Positions 51,618-62,660 of a stretch of 64,000 bases of DNA are shown piece after piece (the stretch's first letter is position 1; every line of letters starts with the position of its first letter). The position numbers and the translations under genes were made by a program. The notes under the pieces are model-generated. The model saw only the letters and a program-made list of their open reading frames with translations. It did not search any database and was not told the origin of the DNA. The stretch comes from Mycolicibacterium celeriflavum (GTDB taxonomy: Bacteria > Actinomycetota > Actinomycetes > Mycobacteriales > Mycobacteriaceae): positions 4,340,001-4,404,000 of the forward strand of contig NZ_AP022591.1 of the NCBI RefSeq assembly GCF_010731795.1, given 5' to 3'.

Positions 51618-52379
51618 TTATCGCCCGGACGTCAGGAACTCAGCAAAGCCGACGGTGCCCATCGGGTTCTGCGGAACCAGGTTGGCACCCGACCGCAGCG
51701 CCACCCCGATGTGTCCCGGCAGCGGCGCGGCAACGGCTCGCCGACGGCTTCGGTGCGCCGTCAGGTACATGCGCGCCAACTCGGCATGGGTGTGCACCGC
51801 GGGACCGCCGATGTCCGGCGCCCGCCCGGCGGGTTCGGTGTCGACCAGCTCCACCAGCCGTCCCGCGACGTCGGTGGTGGCGATCGGTTGGAACCGCACG
51901 CCGCGCAGCGCCCACAGCACGGGGGAGTACCGCTGAAGCGCGAAAATGGTGCGGATCAGCTCGTGGAACTGCGTCGCGCGCAGCACCGTGTGGCCGACGC
52001 CCGATGCGTCGAGGACTTGTTCGGCGCGCAACTTCGCGCGGTAGTACGGCAGCGGGATCAGGTCGATGCCGACGATCGACACGTGCACGATGTGCGCGAC
52101 GCCCGCTCGCTGCGCCGCCTCGACGAGGTTGTGCATGGCGGTGACGTCCTTGTCGCCGGTGGGCTGCGTCGCGCAGTTGACCACGACGTCCACCCCGTCA
52201 ACCGCCGCGTCGAGCCCGGCGCCGCTCAACAGGTCGGCCTGAACCCAGTTCACACCGGTGTATCCGACGTGGCTCTTGCGGCTCAAGGCCCGGACCTGAT
52301 GCCCTGCCCCGACCGCTTCTGGAACGACGCGATGCCCCAGCGTGCCCGTTGCGCCAGTGACGAGGACCGTGCGCGACAT
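51618..52379 (-). CDS. NmrA/SDR-a5-like NAD(P)-binding protein
   Basis: A 253-residue atypical SDR. The N-terminus SRTVLVTGATGTLGHRVVPE has the glycine motif TGATGTLG, followed by the NADP-selective region RALSRKS. The usual Tyr-Lys catalytic pair is replaced: YYRAKLRAEQVL keeps Tyr and Lys in a YxxxK arrangement, consistent with NmrA-like or SDR_a5 proteins that mostly bind NAD(P) as sensors or reduce small ketones. Substrate unknown. It is separated from its neighbours by ~90 and ~130 bp. Confidence 0.83.
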   Translation of the reverse strand: MSRTVLVTGATGTLGHRVVPEAVGAGHQVRALSRKSHVGYTGVNWVQADLLSGAGLDAAVDGVDVVVNCATQPTGDKDVTAMHNLVEAAQRAGVAHIVHVSIVGIDLIPLPYYRAKLRAEQVLDASGVGHTVLRATQFHELIRTIFALQRYSPVLWALRGVRFQPIATTDVAGRLVELVDTEPAGRAPDIGGPAVHTHAELARMYLTAHRSRRRAVAAPLPGHIGVALRSGANLVPQNPMGTVGFAEFLTSGR

Positions 52380-52507
52380 CAGCTCCTCCTCGACCGCTTG
52401 ACGGTTGAAGGTCCTCAGAATAGACCGCTTGGTCGACGGCCACGATGCGACGCCATGGCGCCGACACTTACGTGAACTAGGGTGTTTGCGACGCTGAGCA
52501 AGGGTGG

Positions 52508-53032
52508 GTGACGTTGATTCAGCAGCGCTTCGAGGACTCGCCGGTGGGCAAGGCGGTGGTGAGCGGCTTCATCGTGCTCTTCCTCCTCGTGGGCATCGTG
52601 TGCAACCTGCCTGATTCGCCGATCAAGCGCAGCCTGCTGCCGGTCGTCGAACCGGTCGCGGTGCCCACGGGTCTCGACCAGAGTTGGGCGATGTACGCCA
52701 ACCCGACCAGGCGGCAAGACACGGTCGAGGTTCAGGTCCGCTTCGCCGGCGGCGAGGTCCGGGTGTGGACGTTTGAGCCCGGCGCGAGCGGCGTCGGCTG
52801 GTGGGATCGCTGGTTACTGCTCAGGTATGCCGCCGTGCTCGACTCCAAGTTCCGGCCGCAGCTCGCGCACTGGGTGGTCCGCCAGGTCAGCAAGCCGAAC
52901 GAACATCCCCTCGGCGTCACCATGGTCCTTCGGACCGAAACGTTGCGGGCACCCGACGATCCGCCTTCGGGGAATCGGCGCCCGACCGCCACGAAGCTGC
53001 TGTACCAAGAGAATCTGGCGGGCCCCCGATGA
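52508..53032 (+). CDS. DUF5819-like membrane-anchored protein (SdpA-like partner of HTTM protein)
   Basis: A 174-residue protein with one N-terminal membrane helix (VVSGFIVLFLLVGIVCNLPD) and an extracytoplasmic domain. The segment VPTGLDQSWAMYANPTRRQ followed by VEVQVRFAGGEVRVWTFEPG resembles the DUF5819/SdpA pattern of W-x-M-F-x-P in similar proteins. Its stop overlaps the start of the HTTM gene by four bases (ATGA, 53029-53032). In Bacillus, SdpA and the HTTM protein SdpB process the SDP toxin; a toxin peptide gene was not found here. GTG start; family assignment is tentative. Confidence 0.6.
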   Translation: MTLIQQRFEDSPVGKAVVSGFIVLFLLVGIVCNLPDSPIKRSLLPVVEPVAVPTGLDQSWAMYANPTRRQDTVEVQVRFAGGEVRVWTFEPGASGVGWWDRWLLLRYAAVLDSKFRPQLAHWVVRQVSKPNEHPLGVTMVLRTETLRAPDDPPSGNRRPTATKLLYQENLAGPR

Positions 53033-54003
53033 CCGTGTCCGATCGGCTCCGGGCCGGGGTCGGCGCGTCCGTCGACCGCTGGTGCGCCTTCTTCTTCACG
53101 TCTGCGCCGGCCTACACGCTGGGCCTGGTCCGGATGGGTTTCGGGGTCGTCGTCATCGCCTGGACCATCGCGCTGCTGCCCGATCTGCTTCAGGTGTTCG
53201 GGAATCAGGGTGTTCTGCCCGAGCATCCGCGGGTCGACTTCCAGTGGAGTGTGTTCGAGGTCTGGCCCGGCGACACCGCGCTTGTGATCGGATGGGGGCT
53301 GCTGCTGGTGTCGGCCATCGCGATGACGGTGGGCTGGCACAGTCGCGTCGCGGCGATCCTGGTGTTCATCCTGCTTCAGTCGTTCCTGCGGCGCGGCGCC
53401 CCTTATTTCAATGCCGGTGACGCCATCCTCACCGTCGTCGCCCTGATTCTGGTGCTCTCATCGTGCGGCGCGGCGTTGTCGATGGACCAGCGGCGCCGTA
53501 CCGGAAGGTTCTGGACTGCAGAAACCCGGCAAGTGTGGCCCGTTCGGCTGCTGCAGATCCAGTTGTCGATCATCTACCTGGCGACCGTCCAGGCGAAGCT
53601 GGCGGGCAAACCCTGGGTGGAGGGTTCGGCGGTCTACTACGCATGGCACACCGACGGCAGATGGGCGCTGCTGACCGCGCCAGAATGGTTGTCCGCCAAC
53701 GCCATTCTGGTCAATGTCCTGACGTGGAGCACTTTGCTGATCGAGTTGGCGCTCGCAGTTCTGGTCTGGAGTCGACGCTGGCGGTTCTGGGTGCTTCTGG
53801 CCGGTGTGCTGATGCACCTGACGATCATGGTCAACCTGAATGTCGGATTCTTCAGCCTGGCGATGTTCGTGCTGTATCTCGCGTTTGTGCCGTGGGACGT
53901 CGTCGAGCGACTGCCGAGGCAGCTCAAGTCCAGATGGCGCAACCGCGGGCGGTCGAATCCGTCAGCCCCGCAGCAGCCTTCCGAGCAGCCCGCCGTTCCC
54001 TAA
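53029..54003 (+). CDS. HTTM-domain membrane protein (vitamin K-dependent carboxylase-like)
   Basis: A 324-residue polytopic protein of the HTTM (horizontally transferred transmembrane) family, similar to SdpB and to the membrane part of gamma-glutamyl carboxylase. Hydrophobic segments include LVRMGFGVVVIAWTIALLPD, LVIGWGLLLVSAIAMTVGW, AILVFILLQSFLRRG, LLQIQLSIIYLATVQAKL and VLLAGVLMHLTIMVNL. Conserved features such as QAKLAGKPWVEGSAVYY and LMHLTI with its His are kept. It is translationally coupled to the upstream DUF5819-like gene; the pair is probably a membrane complex. The stop overlaps that of echA7. Confidence 0.8.
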   Translation: MTVSDRLRAGVGASVDRWCAFFFTSAPAYTLGLVRMGFGVVVIAWTIALLPDLLQVFGNQGVLPEHPRVDFQWSVFEVWPGDTALVIGWGLLLVSAIAMTVGWHSRVAAILVFILLQSFLRRGAPYFNAGDAILTVVALILVLSSCGAALSMDQRRRTGRFWTAETRQVWPVRLLQIQLSIIYLATVQAKLAGKPWVEGSAVYYAWHTDGRWALLTAPEWLSANAILVNVLTWSTLLIELALAVLVWSRRWRFWVLLAGVLMHLTIMVNLNVGFFSLAMFVLYLAFVPWDVVERLPRQLKSRWRNRGRSNPSAPQQPSEQPAVP

Positions 54004-54779
54004 GGGCGAGCGGTCCGAACCCACTTCGGCTCGCGCTTCTCCAGGAACGCCATCATGCCTTCACGCGCCTCCTCAGAGACGAACAGTTCGGCCGACTGCG
54101 TGGTGAGCTCATCGGCCTGACGGTCGAAACTCGCCAGAATCGATGCAGTGGTCAAGGCTTTCGACGCGGCCAGACCCTGCGGCGAGGCCTTGCCGATCGC
54201 CGTGGTGAGCGCGGCGACGCTGGCGTCGACGTCATCGGCGGCGATCGTGATCAGGCCGATTTCGGCGGCCACGGCTGCGCCGAACTTCTCCCCGGTGACG
54301 AAGTAGCGCGCGGCCGCACGACTGGTCATCCTCGGCAGCAGGGTGAGCGAGATGATCGACGGGGCAACGCCGATTCGGGCCTCGGTCAACGCGAACGTGC
54401 TCTGCGGGCCTGCCACCACGATGTCGCAGGCACCGACCAGGCCGAGCCCACCGGCTCGGACGTGCCCGTCGATGGCGCCCACCACCGGGATCGGCAGCTC
54501 GAGGATGCGGCGAAGCAGCCGGGTCATCTCATGGGCGCGGTCGACGGCGAGCTCGCCGGGATCCCGACCCGCGGCTTCAGCGAGATCGGCACCGGCACAG
54601 AACGTTCCACCGCTGTGGCCGAGCACCACTGCCCGCACCCCCGGGTCGGCGACGGCGTCGGTGAGACCCTGGTGCAATTGCTCGACCAGCGCGGTGGACA
54701 ACGCGTTGCGGTTGTCCGGCGAGTCGAGGGTGAGCCGGGCGACCGGCCCGTCGACCGCGAAACCGACGAGTGCGCTCAT
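54000..54779 (-). CDS. echA7: enoyl-CoA hydratase/isomerase
   Basis: A 259-residue crotonase-fold enzyme, counterpart of Rv0971c. The oxyanion-hole segments are SGGTFCAGADLAEAAGRD and HVRAGGLGLVGACDIVVAG, and the Glu-containing FALTEARIGVAPSIISLTL follows. It hydrates an enoyl-CoA intermediate; in this operon the product of AccA2/AccD2 carboxylation is the likely substrate, as in leucine or terpene catabolism. Last gene of the six-gene operon; its ATG overlaps the fadE12 stop as TGATG. Confidence 0.9.
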   Translation of the reverse strand: MSALVGFAVDGPVARLTLDSPDNRNALSTALVEQLHQGLTDAVADPGVRAVVLGHSGGTFCAGADLAEAAGRDPGELAVDRAHEMTRLLRRILELPIPVVGAIDGHVRAGGLGLVGACDIVVAGPQSTFALTEARIGVAPSIISLTLLPRMTSRAAARYFVTGEKFGAAVAAEIGLITIAADDVDASVAALTTAIGKASPQGLAASKALTTASILASFDRQADELTTQSAELFVSEEAREGMMAFLEKREPKWVRTARP

Positions 54780-55935
54780 CAGTACGACCGGGGCAGCCCG
54801 AGCGAGGTCTGCGCGACGAAGTTGAGGATCATCTCCCGGCTGACCGGCGCGATGCGGGCGAGCTTCGACACGGTCACCGCGGCGGCGATGCCGTACTCCT
54901 TGGTCAGCCCGTTGCCGCCCATCGACTGCACGGCCTGGTCGACCGCGCGCACCGACGCCTCGCCGGCGGCGTACTTGGCCATGTTCGCCGCCTCGGCGGC
55001 GCCCACGTCGTCGCCGGTATCGTAGAGCGACGCCGCCTTCTGCATCATCAGCTTGGCCAGCTCGATCTCGATGTGGTTCTGCGCCAACGGATGCGATAGG
55101 CCCTGGTGCGCGCCGATCGGTGTCTTCCACACCTGCCGGGTCTTGACGTAGTCGACGGCCTTGTTGATCGCGAACCGGCCCATGCCGACCGCGCTGGCGG
55201 CACCCATGATCCGCTCGGGGTTCAGCCCGGCGAACAACTGCGCTATCGCCGCGTCCTCGGAGCCGACCAGTGCATCGGCGGGCAATCGCACTTCGTCGAG
55301 GAAGACCTGGAACTGGCTCTCCGGACTGACCAATTCCATGTCGATCTTCGTCGCGCTCAAGCCCTTCGTGTCGGTCGGCACGATGAACAACGCGGGCTTG
55401 AGGTTGCCGGTTTTATGGTCTTCGGTGCGGCCCACCACGAGCACTGCCTGCGCTTGGTCGACGCCGGAGATGAACACCTTCTGGCCGTTGATGATCCAGT
55501 CGCTGCCGTCGCGGCGCGCGGTGGTGGTGATGCGGTGGCTGTTGGACCCCGCGTCGGGTTCGGTGATCGCGAACGCCATCGTGATGGTGCCGTCGGCGAT
55601 GCCCGGCAGCCAGCGCTTCTTCTGCTCCTCGGTGCCGAACTTGGAGATGATCGTGCCGTTGATCGCCGGTGAGACCACCATCATCAGCAGCGCCGAGCCC
55701 GCCGCGGCCATCTCCTCCATCACCAGCGACAGCTCGTACATGCCGGCGCCGCCGCCGCCGTACTCCTCGGGCAGGTTGACCCCGATGAAGCCGAGTTTGC
55801 CTGCCTCGGACCACAACTCGTCGGTGTGCTGGCCGGCGCGGGCCTTCTCCAGGTAGTAGTCCTGGCCGTAGTTGGCCGCCATCGCGGCCACCGCCTTGCG
55901 CAGCGCCTGCTGCTCTTCGGTCTCGATGAAACTGC

Positions 55936-55939
<4 letters not shown>
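54779..55939 (-). CDS. fadE12: acyl-CoA dehydrogenase
   Basis: A 386-residue FAD-dependent acyl-CoA dehydrogenase, counterpart of Rv0972c. Recognisable blocks are LGFIGVNLPEEYGGGGAGMYE, MAFAITEPDAGSNSHRITT (FAD-binding region), DWIINGQKVFISGVDQAQAV, and in the C-terminal helical domain QGLSHPLAQNHIEIELAKLM and QSMGGNGLTKEYGIAA, where the GGxG flavin-binding loop lies. It probably oxidises a branched or methyl-branched acyl-CoA. Operon position between accA2 and echA7, with an ATGA overlap with accA2 upstream. Confidence 0.92.
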
Positions 55940-57897
<1,958 letters not shown>

Positions 57898-57909
57898 GCT
57901 CTCTGCTCT

Positions 57910-57928
57910 TCGCGCAAGCGCTCATCGC
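57910..57928 (-). repeat. 19-nt oligonucleotide, copy 2
   Basis: TCGCGCAAGCGCTCATCGC, identical to 28323-28341. Here it lies in the 34-bp gap between accD2 and accA2, whereas the other copy is in pgi coding sequence. Confidence 0.8.
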
Positions 57929-57931
57929 GAC

Positions 57932-59527
57932 TCACATCCGGAAGACGCCGAAGTTCGACGTCCCCTCGATCGGGCCATTGGCGATGGCGGACAGACACAT
58001 TCCGAGGACCGTGCGGGTGTCGCGCGGGTCGATCACACCGTCGTCGTAGAGACGCCCGGACAGGAACATCGGCAGTGACTCGGCCTCGATCTGCGCCTCC
58101 ACCGCGGCCCGCAGTGCCGCGTCGCCCTCCTCGTCGAACGCCTGGCCGCGGGCTTCGGCGGCGGCGCGGCTGACGATCGACAGCACGCCCGCCAACTGCG
58201 CACCGCCCATCACTGCGGACTTGGCGCTGGGCCACGCGAACAGGAACCGCGGATCGTAGGCCCGCCCGCACATCCCGTAATGGCCGGCGCCGTAGGACGC
58301 GCCGATCAGCAGCGAGATGTGCGGCACCGTCGAGTTCGAGACGGCGTTGATCATCATCGAGCCGTGTTTGATCATGCCGCCTTCCTCGTACTTGCGGCCG
58401 ACCATGTAACCGGTGGTGTTGTGCAGGAACACCAATGGAGTGTCGGAGCGGTTGGCCAGCTGGATGAACTGGGTGGCCTTCTGCGACTCCTCACTGAATA
58501 GCACCCCGCGTGCGTTGGCCAGGATGCCGATCGGATAGCCGTACAGCCGCGCCCAGCCGGTCACCAGCGACGAGCCGTACATCGGCTTGAACTCGTCGAA
58601 TTCCGAGCCGTCGACCACACGGGCGATGACGTCGCGCGGATCGAACGGAATGCGCAGATCGGCAGGAACGATGCCCAGCAGTTCCTCGGCGTCGCAGAGC
58701 GGCTCGACGACCGGTGCCGGCGCCGGTCCCTGCTTGTGCCAGTTCAGCCGCGCCACGATGCGCCGTCCGATCCGGACCGCGTCGGGTTCGTCGATCGCGA
58801 AGTAGTCGGCCAGACCGGAAGTGCGGGCGTGCATTTCGGCACCGCCGAGAGACTCGTCGTCCGCGTCCTCGCCGGTGGCCATCTTCACCAGCGGCGGGCC
58901 GGCCAGGAACACCTTCGAGCGTTCCTTGATCATCACGACGTGGTCGGACATGCCGGGAATGTAGGCGCCGCCGGCCGTCGAGTTGCCGAACACCAGCGCG
59001 ATGGTCGGGATGCCCGCCGCCGAGAGCCGGGTGAGGTCGCGGAACATCTGGCCGCCCGGGATGAAGATCTCCTTCTGCGTCGGCAGGTCGGCGCCGCCGG
59101 ACTCCACCAACGAGATCACCGGCAGCCGGTTCTGCAGCGCGATCTGGTTGGCGCGCAGAATCTTCTTCAGCGTCCACGGGTTGCTGGTGCCGCCCTTGAC
59201 CGTGGGATCGTTCGCGACGATCAGGCACTCGACTCCTTCGACCGCCCCGATGCCGACCACCACGCTGGCGCCGACGGTGAAGTCGCTGCCCCACGCGGCG
59301 AGCGGGCTCAACTCCAGGAACGGCGAGTCGGGGTCGAGCAGCAGCTCGATGCGTTCACGGGCGGTGAGCTTGCCGCGGTCGTGGTGCCGCTGGACATATT
59401 TCGACCCGCCGCCGGCCAGCGCCTTGGCGTGCTCGGCCTCGAGCTCGGTGAGCTTGGCGGCCATCGCGGACGCCGCCTCGCCGTAGCCGGGTGACGCTGC
59501 GTCGAGCGTGGAGTGCAGTGCGGTCAC
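57932..59527 (-). CDS. accD2: carboxyltransferase subunit of an acyl-CoA carboxylase
   Basis: A 531-residue beta subunit, counterpart of Rv0974c. Crotonase-fold signatures: YVQRHHDRGKLTARERIELL, GGTSNPWTLKKILRANQIAL, ESGGADLPTQKEIFIPGG and GGAYIPGMSDHVVMI in the N-half, and LHNTTGYMVGRKYEEGGMIK with SYGAGHYGMCGRAYDP in the C-half, typical of methylcrotonyl-/geranyl-CoA carboxylase-type subunits rather than propionyl-CoA ones. It transfers carboxyl from biotin on AccA2. GTG start; it overlaps the fadE13 stop (GTGA). Confidence 0.93.
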   Translation of the reverse strand: MTALHSTLDAASPGYGEAASAMAAKLTELEAEHAKALAGGGSKYVQRHHDRGKLTARERIELLLDPDSPFLELSPLAAWGSDFTVGASVVVGIGAVEGVECLIVANDPTVKGGTSNPWTLKKILRANQIALQNRLPVISLVESGGADLPTQKEIFIPGGQMFRDLTRLSAAGIPTIALVFGNSTAGGAYIPGMSDHVVMIKERSKVFLAGPPLVKMATGEDADDESLGGAEMHARTSGLADYFAIDEPDAVRIGRRIVARLNWHKQGPAPAPVVEPLCDAEELLGIVPADLRIPFDPRDVIARVVDGSEFDEFKPMYGSSLVTGWARLYGYPIGILANARGVLFSEESQKATQFIQLANRSDTPLVFLHNTTGYMVGRKYEEGGMIKHGSMMINAVSNSTVPHISLLIGASYGAGHYGMCGRAYDPRFLFAWPSAKSAVMGGAQLAGVLSIVSRAAAEARGQAFDEEGDAALRAAVEAQIEAESLPMFLSGRLYDDGVIDPRDTRTVLGMCLSAIANGPIEGTSNFGVFRM

Positions 59528-60672
59528 GATTGAAATCCCAACGTCTTGGCGGCCAATGAGGTGAGGATCTCGGTTGTGCCGCCGCCGATTCCGAGAATGC
59601 GCATGTCACGGTACTGACGTTCGACCTCGGACTCCGACATGTATCCCATTCCGCCGAACAACTGCACCGCCTGGTTGGCCACCCATTCGCCGGCCTCGAC
59701 GGCGGTGTTCTTGGCAAAGCAGACTTCGGCAATCAGGTTCGTCTCGCCCGCAAGCTGTCGTTCCACGACATGGCGGGTGTAGACCCGCGCGACGTCGATG
59801 CGGCGCGCCATCTCGGCCAGCGTGTTCTGCACCTGCTGGCGCGAGATCAGCGGTCGGCCGAAGGTCTCGCGGTTGCGGCACCATTCGACGGTCAGGTCGA
59901 GGCAGCGCTGTGCGCTCGAATAGGCCTGCGCGGCAAGGCCGACGCGCTCGGAGACGAACGCCCCCGCGATCTGGATGAAGCCGGTGTTCTCCGCGCCGAC
60001 CAGATTGGCGGCAGGTACGCGGACGTCGGTGTAAGACAGTTCGGCGGTGTCCGATGACCGCCAGCCCATCTTGTCGAGTTTGCGGGTGACCTCGAATCCG
60101 GGTGTGTCCTTGTCCACCACGATCAGCGAAACGCCCGCGGCACCGGGCCCGCCGGTACGTGCCGCGGTCACCACGTAGTCGGCGCGCACGCCGGAGGTGA
60201 TGTAGGTCTTGGCGCCGTTGATGATGTAGTGATCACCGTCGCGCTCCGCCTTGGTGGTCAGGTGTCCGACGTCCGAACCGCCGCCCGGTTCGGTGATCGC
60301 GAGGCTGCCGATCTTCTCGCCGCGCAGAGTCGGGCGGACGTAGGTGTCGATCAGCCGCTCGTCACCGGATGCGATCATGTGCGGCACCGCGATTCCGCAC
60401 GTGAACAGGGACGCGAACACCCCGCCGGGGGCGCCGGCGTGATGCATCTCCTCGCAGATGACCACCGCGTCGGCGCCGTCGCCGCCGCCACCGCCGACCG
60501 CTTCCGGGAAGCCGGCGCCGAGGAGGCCGGCCTCGCCGGCTTTGCGGTGCAGTTCCCGGGGCAGGTCGCCGGTACGCTCCCACTCGTCGACATGCGGGAG
60601 GATTTCGCGTTCGGCGAACGCCCGCACCGTCTTTCGCAGTTGCTCGCGTTCCGAGTTGTGCCAGATGCTCAT
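59524..60672 (-). CDS. fadE13: acyl-CoA dehydrogenase
   Basis: A 382-residue acyl-CoA dehydrogenase, counterpart of Rv0975c. Signatures: GLLGAGFPEAVGGGGGDGADA, SLAITEPGGGSDVGHLTTKA, YIINGAKTYITSGVRADYVV, and the C-terminal NQAVQLFGGMGYMSESEVE and GIGGGTTEILTSL with its Glu/Gly pattern. The second acyl-CoA dehydrogenase in the operon, so two different oxidation steps, or overlapping substrate ranges, are likely. Its ATG overlaps the atuA stop (60669-60672), and the GAGGA ribosome site lies just after a tandem-repeat block inside the end of atuA. Confidence 0.92.
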   Translation of the reverse strand: MSIWHNSEREQLRKTVRAFAEREILPHVDEWERTGDLPRELHRKAGEAGLLGAGFPEAVGGGGGDGADAVVICEEMHHAGAPGGVFASLFTCGIAVPHMIASGDERLIDTYVRPTLRGEKIGSLAITEPGGGSDVGHLTTKAERDGDHYIINGAKTYITSGVRADYVVTAARTGGPGAAGVSLIVVDKDTPGFEVTRKLDKMGWRSSDTAELSYTDVRVPAANLVGAENTGFIQIAGAFVSERVGLAAQAYSSAQRCLDLTVEWCRNRETFGRPLISRQQVQNTLAEMARRIDVARVYTRHVVERQLAGETNLIAEVCFAKNTAVEAGEWVANQAVQLFGGMGYMSESEVERQYRDMRILGIGGGTTEILTSLAAKTLGFQS

Positions 60673-62456
60673 AGAAGTTCCTCGGGTATGTCTGAACAGA
60701 ATTCGACAGGTATGTCTGAACAAAATTCGACAGGTATGTCGACGGTCCGGCTGCGCAGCCATTCGCCGAGCCCCTTGGCCTGGGGATCGAAGCGGGCCTG
60801 ATAAGCGACACCCTCGCCGAGGATGTCCTCGATGACGAAGTTCACTGCCCGCAGATTGGGCAGCAGGTGCCGGGTGACGGTGAGATCGGCGGTCTCCGGC
60901 AGCAATTCGCGCAGCTTTTCGACGGTCAACACGTGCGCCAGCCACCGCCACTGCTCGTCGGTGCGCACCCAGACGCCGACGTTGGCGCTGCCGCCCTTGT
61001 CGCCGCTGCGGGCGCCCGCGATGGTGCCCAGCGGTAGCCGCCGCGTCTCCCCGGCCGGAAACGGCTCAGGTGACACGGACGGCGGCACCGGCGCCAGCTC
61101 CATCGTCTCGGCGGCGGGCGGGATCTCGACACGGGCGCCGTCGGCATGCACGGCCACATGCGGCACCTCGGTGGCCGCGACGAACGCGGGTCTGAACACG
61201 CCGTACACCTGACCCTGCCCCGGCGGGCTGGTGGCGTGGAAACCGGGATAACTCGCCAACGCCAATTCGACTGCTGCCGACGAGAACTGGCGTCCGACGT
61301 TGGCCGGGTCGAGGTCGCGGACCACGCACCGCAACAGTGCGCTCGCCGCTTCTTCGGTGTCGGCGTCGGTGTGGTCGGTGCGCGCCAGCGTCCACTCCAT
61401 CTCGGCGGGCTTTACCGTCAGGCTGCTCTCCAGCTGGCGTCGCACCAGCTCCGCCTTCGCCTCGATGTCGAGGCCGGTGAGGACCAGCGTCATCTCGTTG
61501 CGGAAACCGCCGATGCTGTTGAGCGAGACCTTCAACGTCGGCGGCGGCGGCTCGCCGCGCACCCCGGAGATCCGCACCCGGTCCTGGCCGTCGCCGGACA
61601 ATTCGATGCTGTCCACCCGCAGTGTCGCGTCCGGGTTGGCATACCGCGCGCCGCCGATTTCGTACAGCAGTTGCGCGGTGACCGTGTCGACGGTGACCGC
61701 CCCGCCGGTGCCCGGGTGCTTGGTGATGACCGAGGTGCCGTCGAAGTGGATCTCGGCGAGCGGAAAGCCCGGATGGGTCAACGTCGTCAGGTCGGGAAAG
61801 TCCCGGGCGAAGAAGGCGTAGTTGCCGCCGGTGGCCTGTGCACTGCACTCGATGACGTGGCCGGCCGCGACGGCGCCGGCGAGTTGGTCGTAGTCGGTGG
61901 GGCGCCAGCCGTGGTGCGCCGCGGCCGGCCCGACGATCACCGACGCGTCGGTCACCCGGCCGGTCACCACCACGTCGGCCCCCGCGTCGAGGCACTCGAC
62001 GATGCCCCACCCGCCGAGATAGGCGTTGGCCGCCAGCACCGAGCCGAACCCGAACTCGTCGGCGCGCCCGAGTAGGTCGTCACCCTCCACGTGCGCGACG
62101 TTGACCGAGAGTCCCAGCCGGTCGGCCAGTGCTCGCACCGCGTCGGCCAGCCCGGCGGGGTTGAGTCCGCCGGCGTTGGCCACGATCCGCACACCGCGGT
62201 CCAGCGCCAGCCCGAGGCACTCCTCCAGCTGGGTCAGGAACGTCTTGGCGTATCCTCGGGCCGGGTCCTTGGCGCGGTCGCGGGCCAGGATCAGCATGGT
62301 CAGCTCGGCCAGGTAGTCGCCGGTGAGGTAGTCCAGGTCGCCGCCGGTCAGCATCTCCCGCATCGCCGCCAGCCGGTCGCCGTAGAAGCCCGAGCAGTTG
62401 CCGACGCGCACCGGACCGGACGACTGCAGAGGCGGCTCAGAAACAGGGGAGGTCAC
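60669..62456 (-). CDS. atuA: AtuA-like protein of acyclic terpene/branched acyl catabolism
   Basis: A 595-residue protein of the AtuA/DUF1446 family, counterpart of Rv0976c. Blocks: VRVGNCSGFYGDRLAAMREM, YLTGDYLAELTMLILARDR, VVTGRVTDASVIVGPAAAHH, ATGGNYAFFARDFPDLTTL and GARSGDKGGSANVGVWVRTD. AtuA is required for citronellol use in Pseudomonas but its reaction is unknown. The C-terminus is extended by a repeat: DIPVEFCSDIPVEFCSDIPE, encoded by two 24-bp units (60685-60732). First gene of the operon; an inverted repeat (62483-62498) lies ~30 bp before the start. Confidence 0.85.
   Translation of the reverse strand: MTSPVSEPPLQSSGPVRVGNCSGFYGDRLAAMREMLTGGDLDYLTGDYLAELTMLILARDRAKDPARGYAKTFLTQLEECLGLALDRGVRIVANAGGLNPAGLADAVRALADRLGLSVNVAHVEGDDLLGRADEFGFGSVLAANAYLGGWGIVECLDAGADVVVTGRVTDASVIVGPAAAHHGWRPTDYDQLAGAVAAGHVIECSAQATGGNYAFFARDFPDLTTLTHPGFPLAEIHFDGTSVITKHPGTGGAVTVDTVTAQLLYEIGGARYANPDATLRVDSIELSGDGQDRVRISGVRGEPPPPTLKVSLNSIGGFRNEMTLVLTGLDIEAKAELVRRQLESSLTVKPAEMEWTLARTDHTDADTEEAASALLRCVVRDLDPANVGRQFSSAAVELALASYPGFHATSPPGQGQVYGVFRPAFVAATEVPHVAVHADGARVEIPPAAETMELAPVPPSVSPEPFPAGETRRLPLGTIAGARSGDKGGSANVGVWVRTDEQWRWLAHVLTVEKLRELLPETADLTVTRHLLPNLRAVNFVIEDILGEGVAYQARFDPQAKGLGEWLRSRTVDIPVEFCSDIPVEFCSDIPEELL
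60685..60732. repeat. 24-bp tandem repeat, two copies, at the atuA/fadE13 junction
   Basis: Units 60685-60708 and 60709-60732 differ at one base (starting GGTATGTCTGAACA); the first eight bases of a third unit follow. They encode VEFCSDIP-type repeats in AtuA and sit just before the fadE13 ribosome site. Confidence 0.88.
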
Positions 62457-62482
62457 GCAGGCTCCCTTCGTTACGGGCCCTC

Positions 62483-62498
62483 AACCAACCGGTAGGTT
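62483..62498. promoter_or_regulatory. inverted repeat upstream of the atuA operon
   Basis: AACCAACC/GGTAGGTT, a 16-bp inverted repeat with one mismatched pair, 27 bp upstream of the atuA ATG, plus a TACCG-G-CGGTA palindrome at 62505-62515. The position fits an operator; no matching regulator gene is in the window. The remaining ~150 bp to rpmF show nothing further. Confidence 0.45.
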
Positions 62499-62660
62499 AG
62501 CGGGTACCGGCGGTATCGCGTCAAGGCATCAGCCACACGAGTTGGCCGCAGAATCGCTGTTTTGGAGGCTACGCAGGTCGTTGGCTATCCTGAAGGGCAA
62601 TCGCCGACGCTGCACCCCCGCGTGGCGCACGCACTCAACCCCGCAAGAGGAGACCCGATC

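Noticed and set aside
52801..53028. N-terminal extension of the HTTM protein frame
   Set aside because: It overlaps the DUF5819-like gene in another frame; the ATG at 53029 is coupled to that gene's stop.
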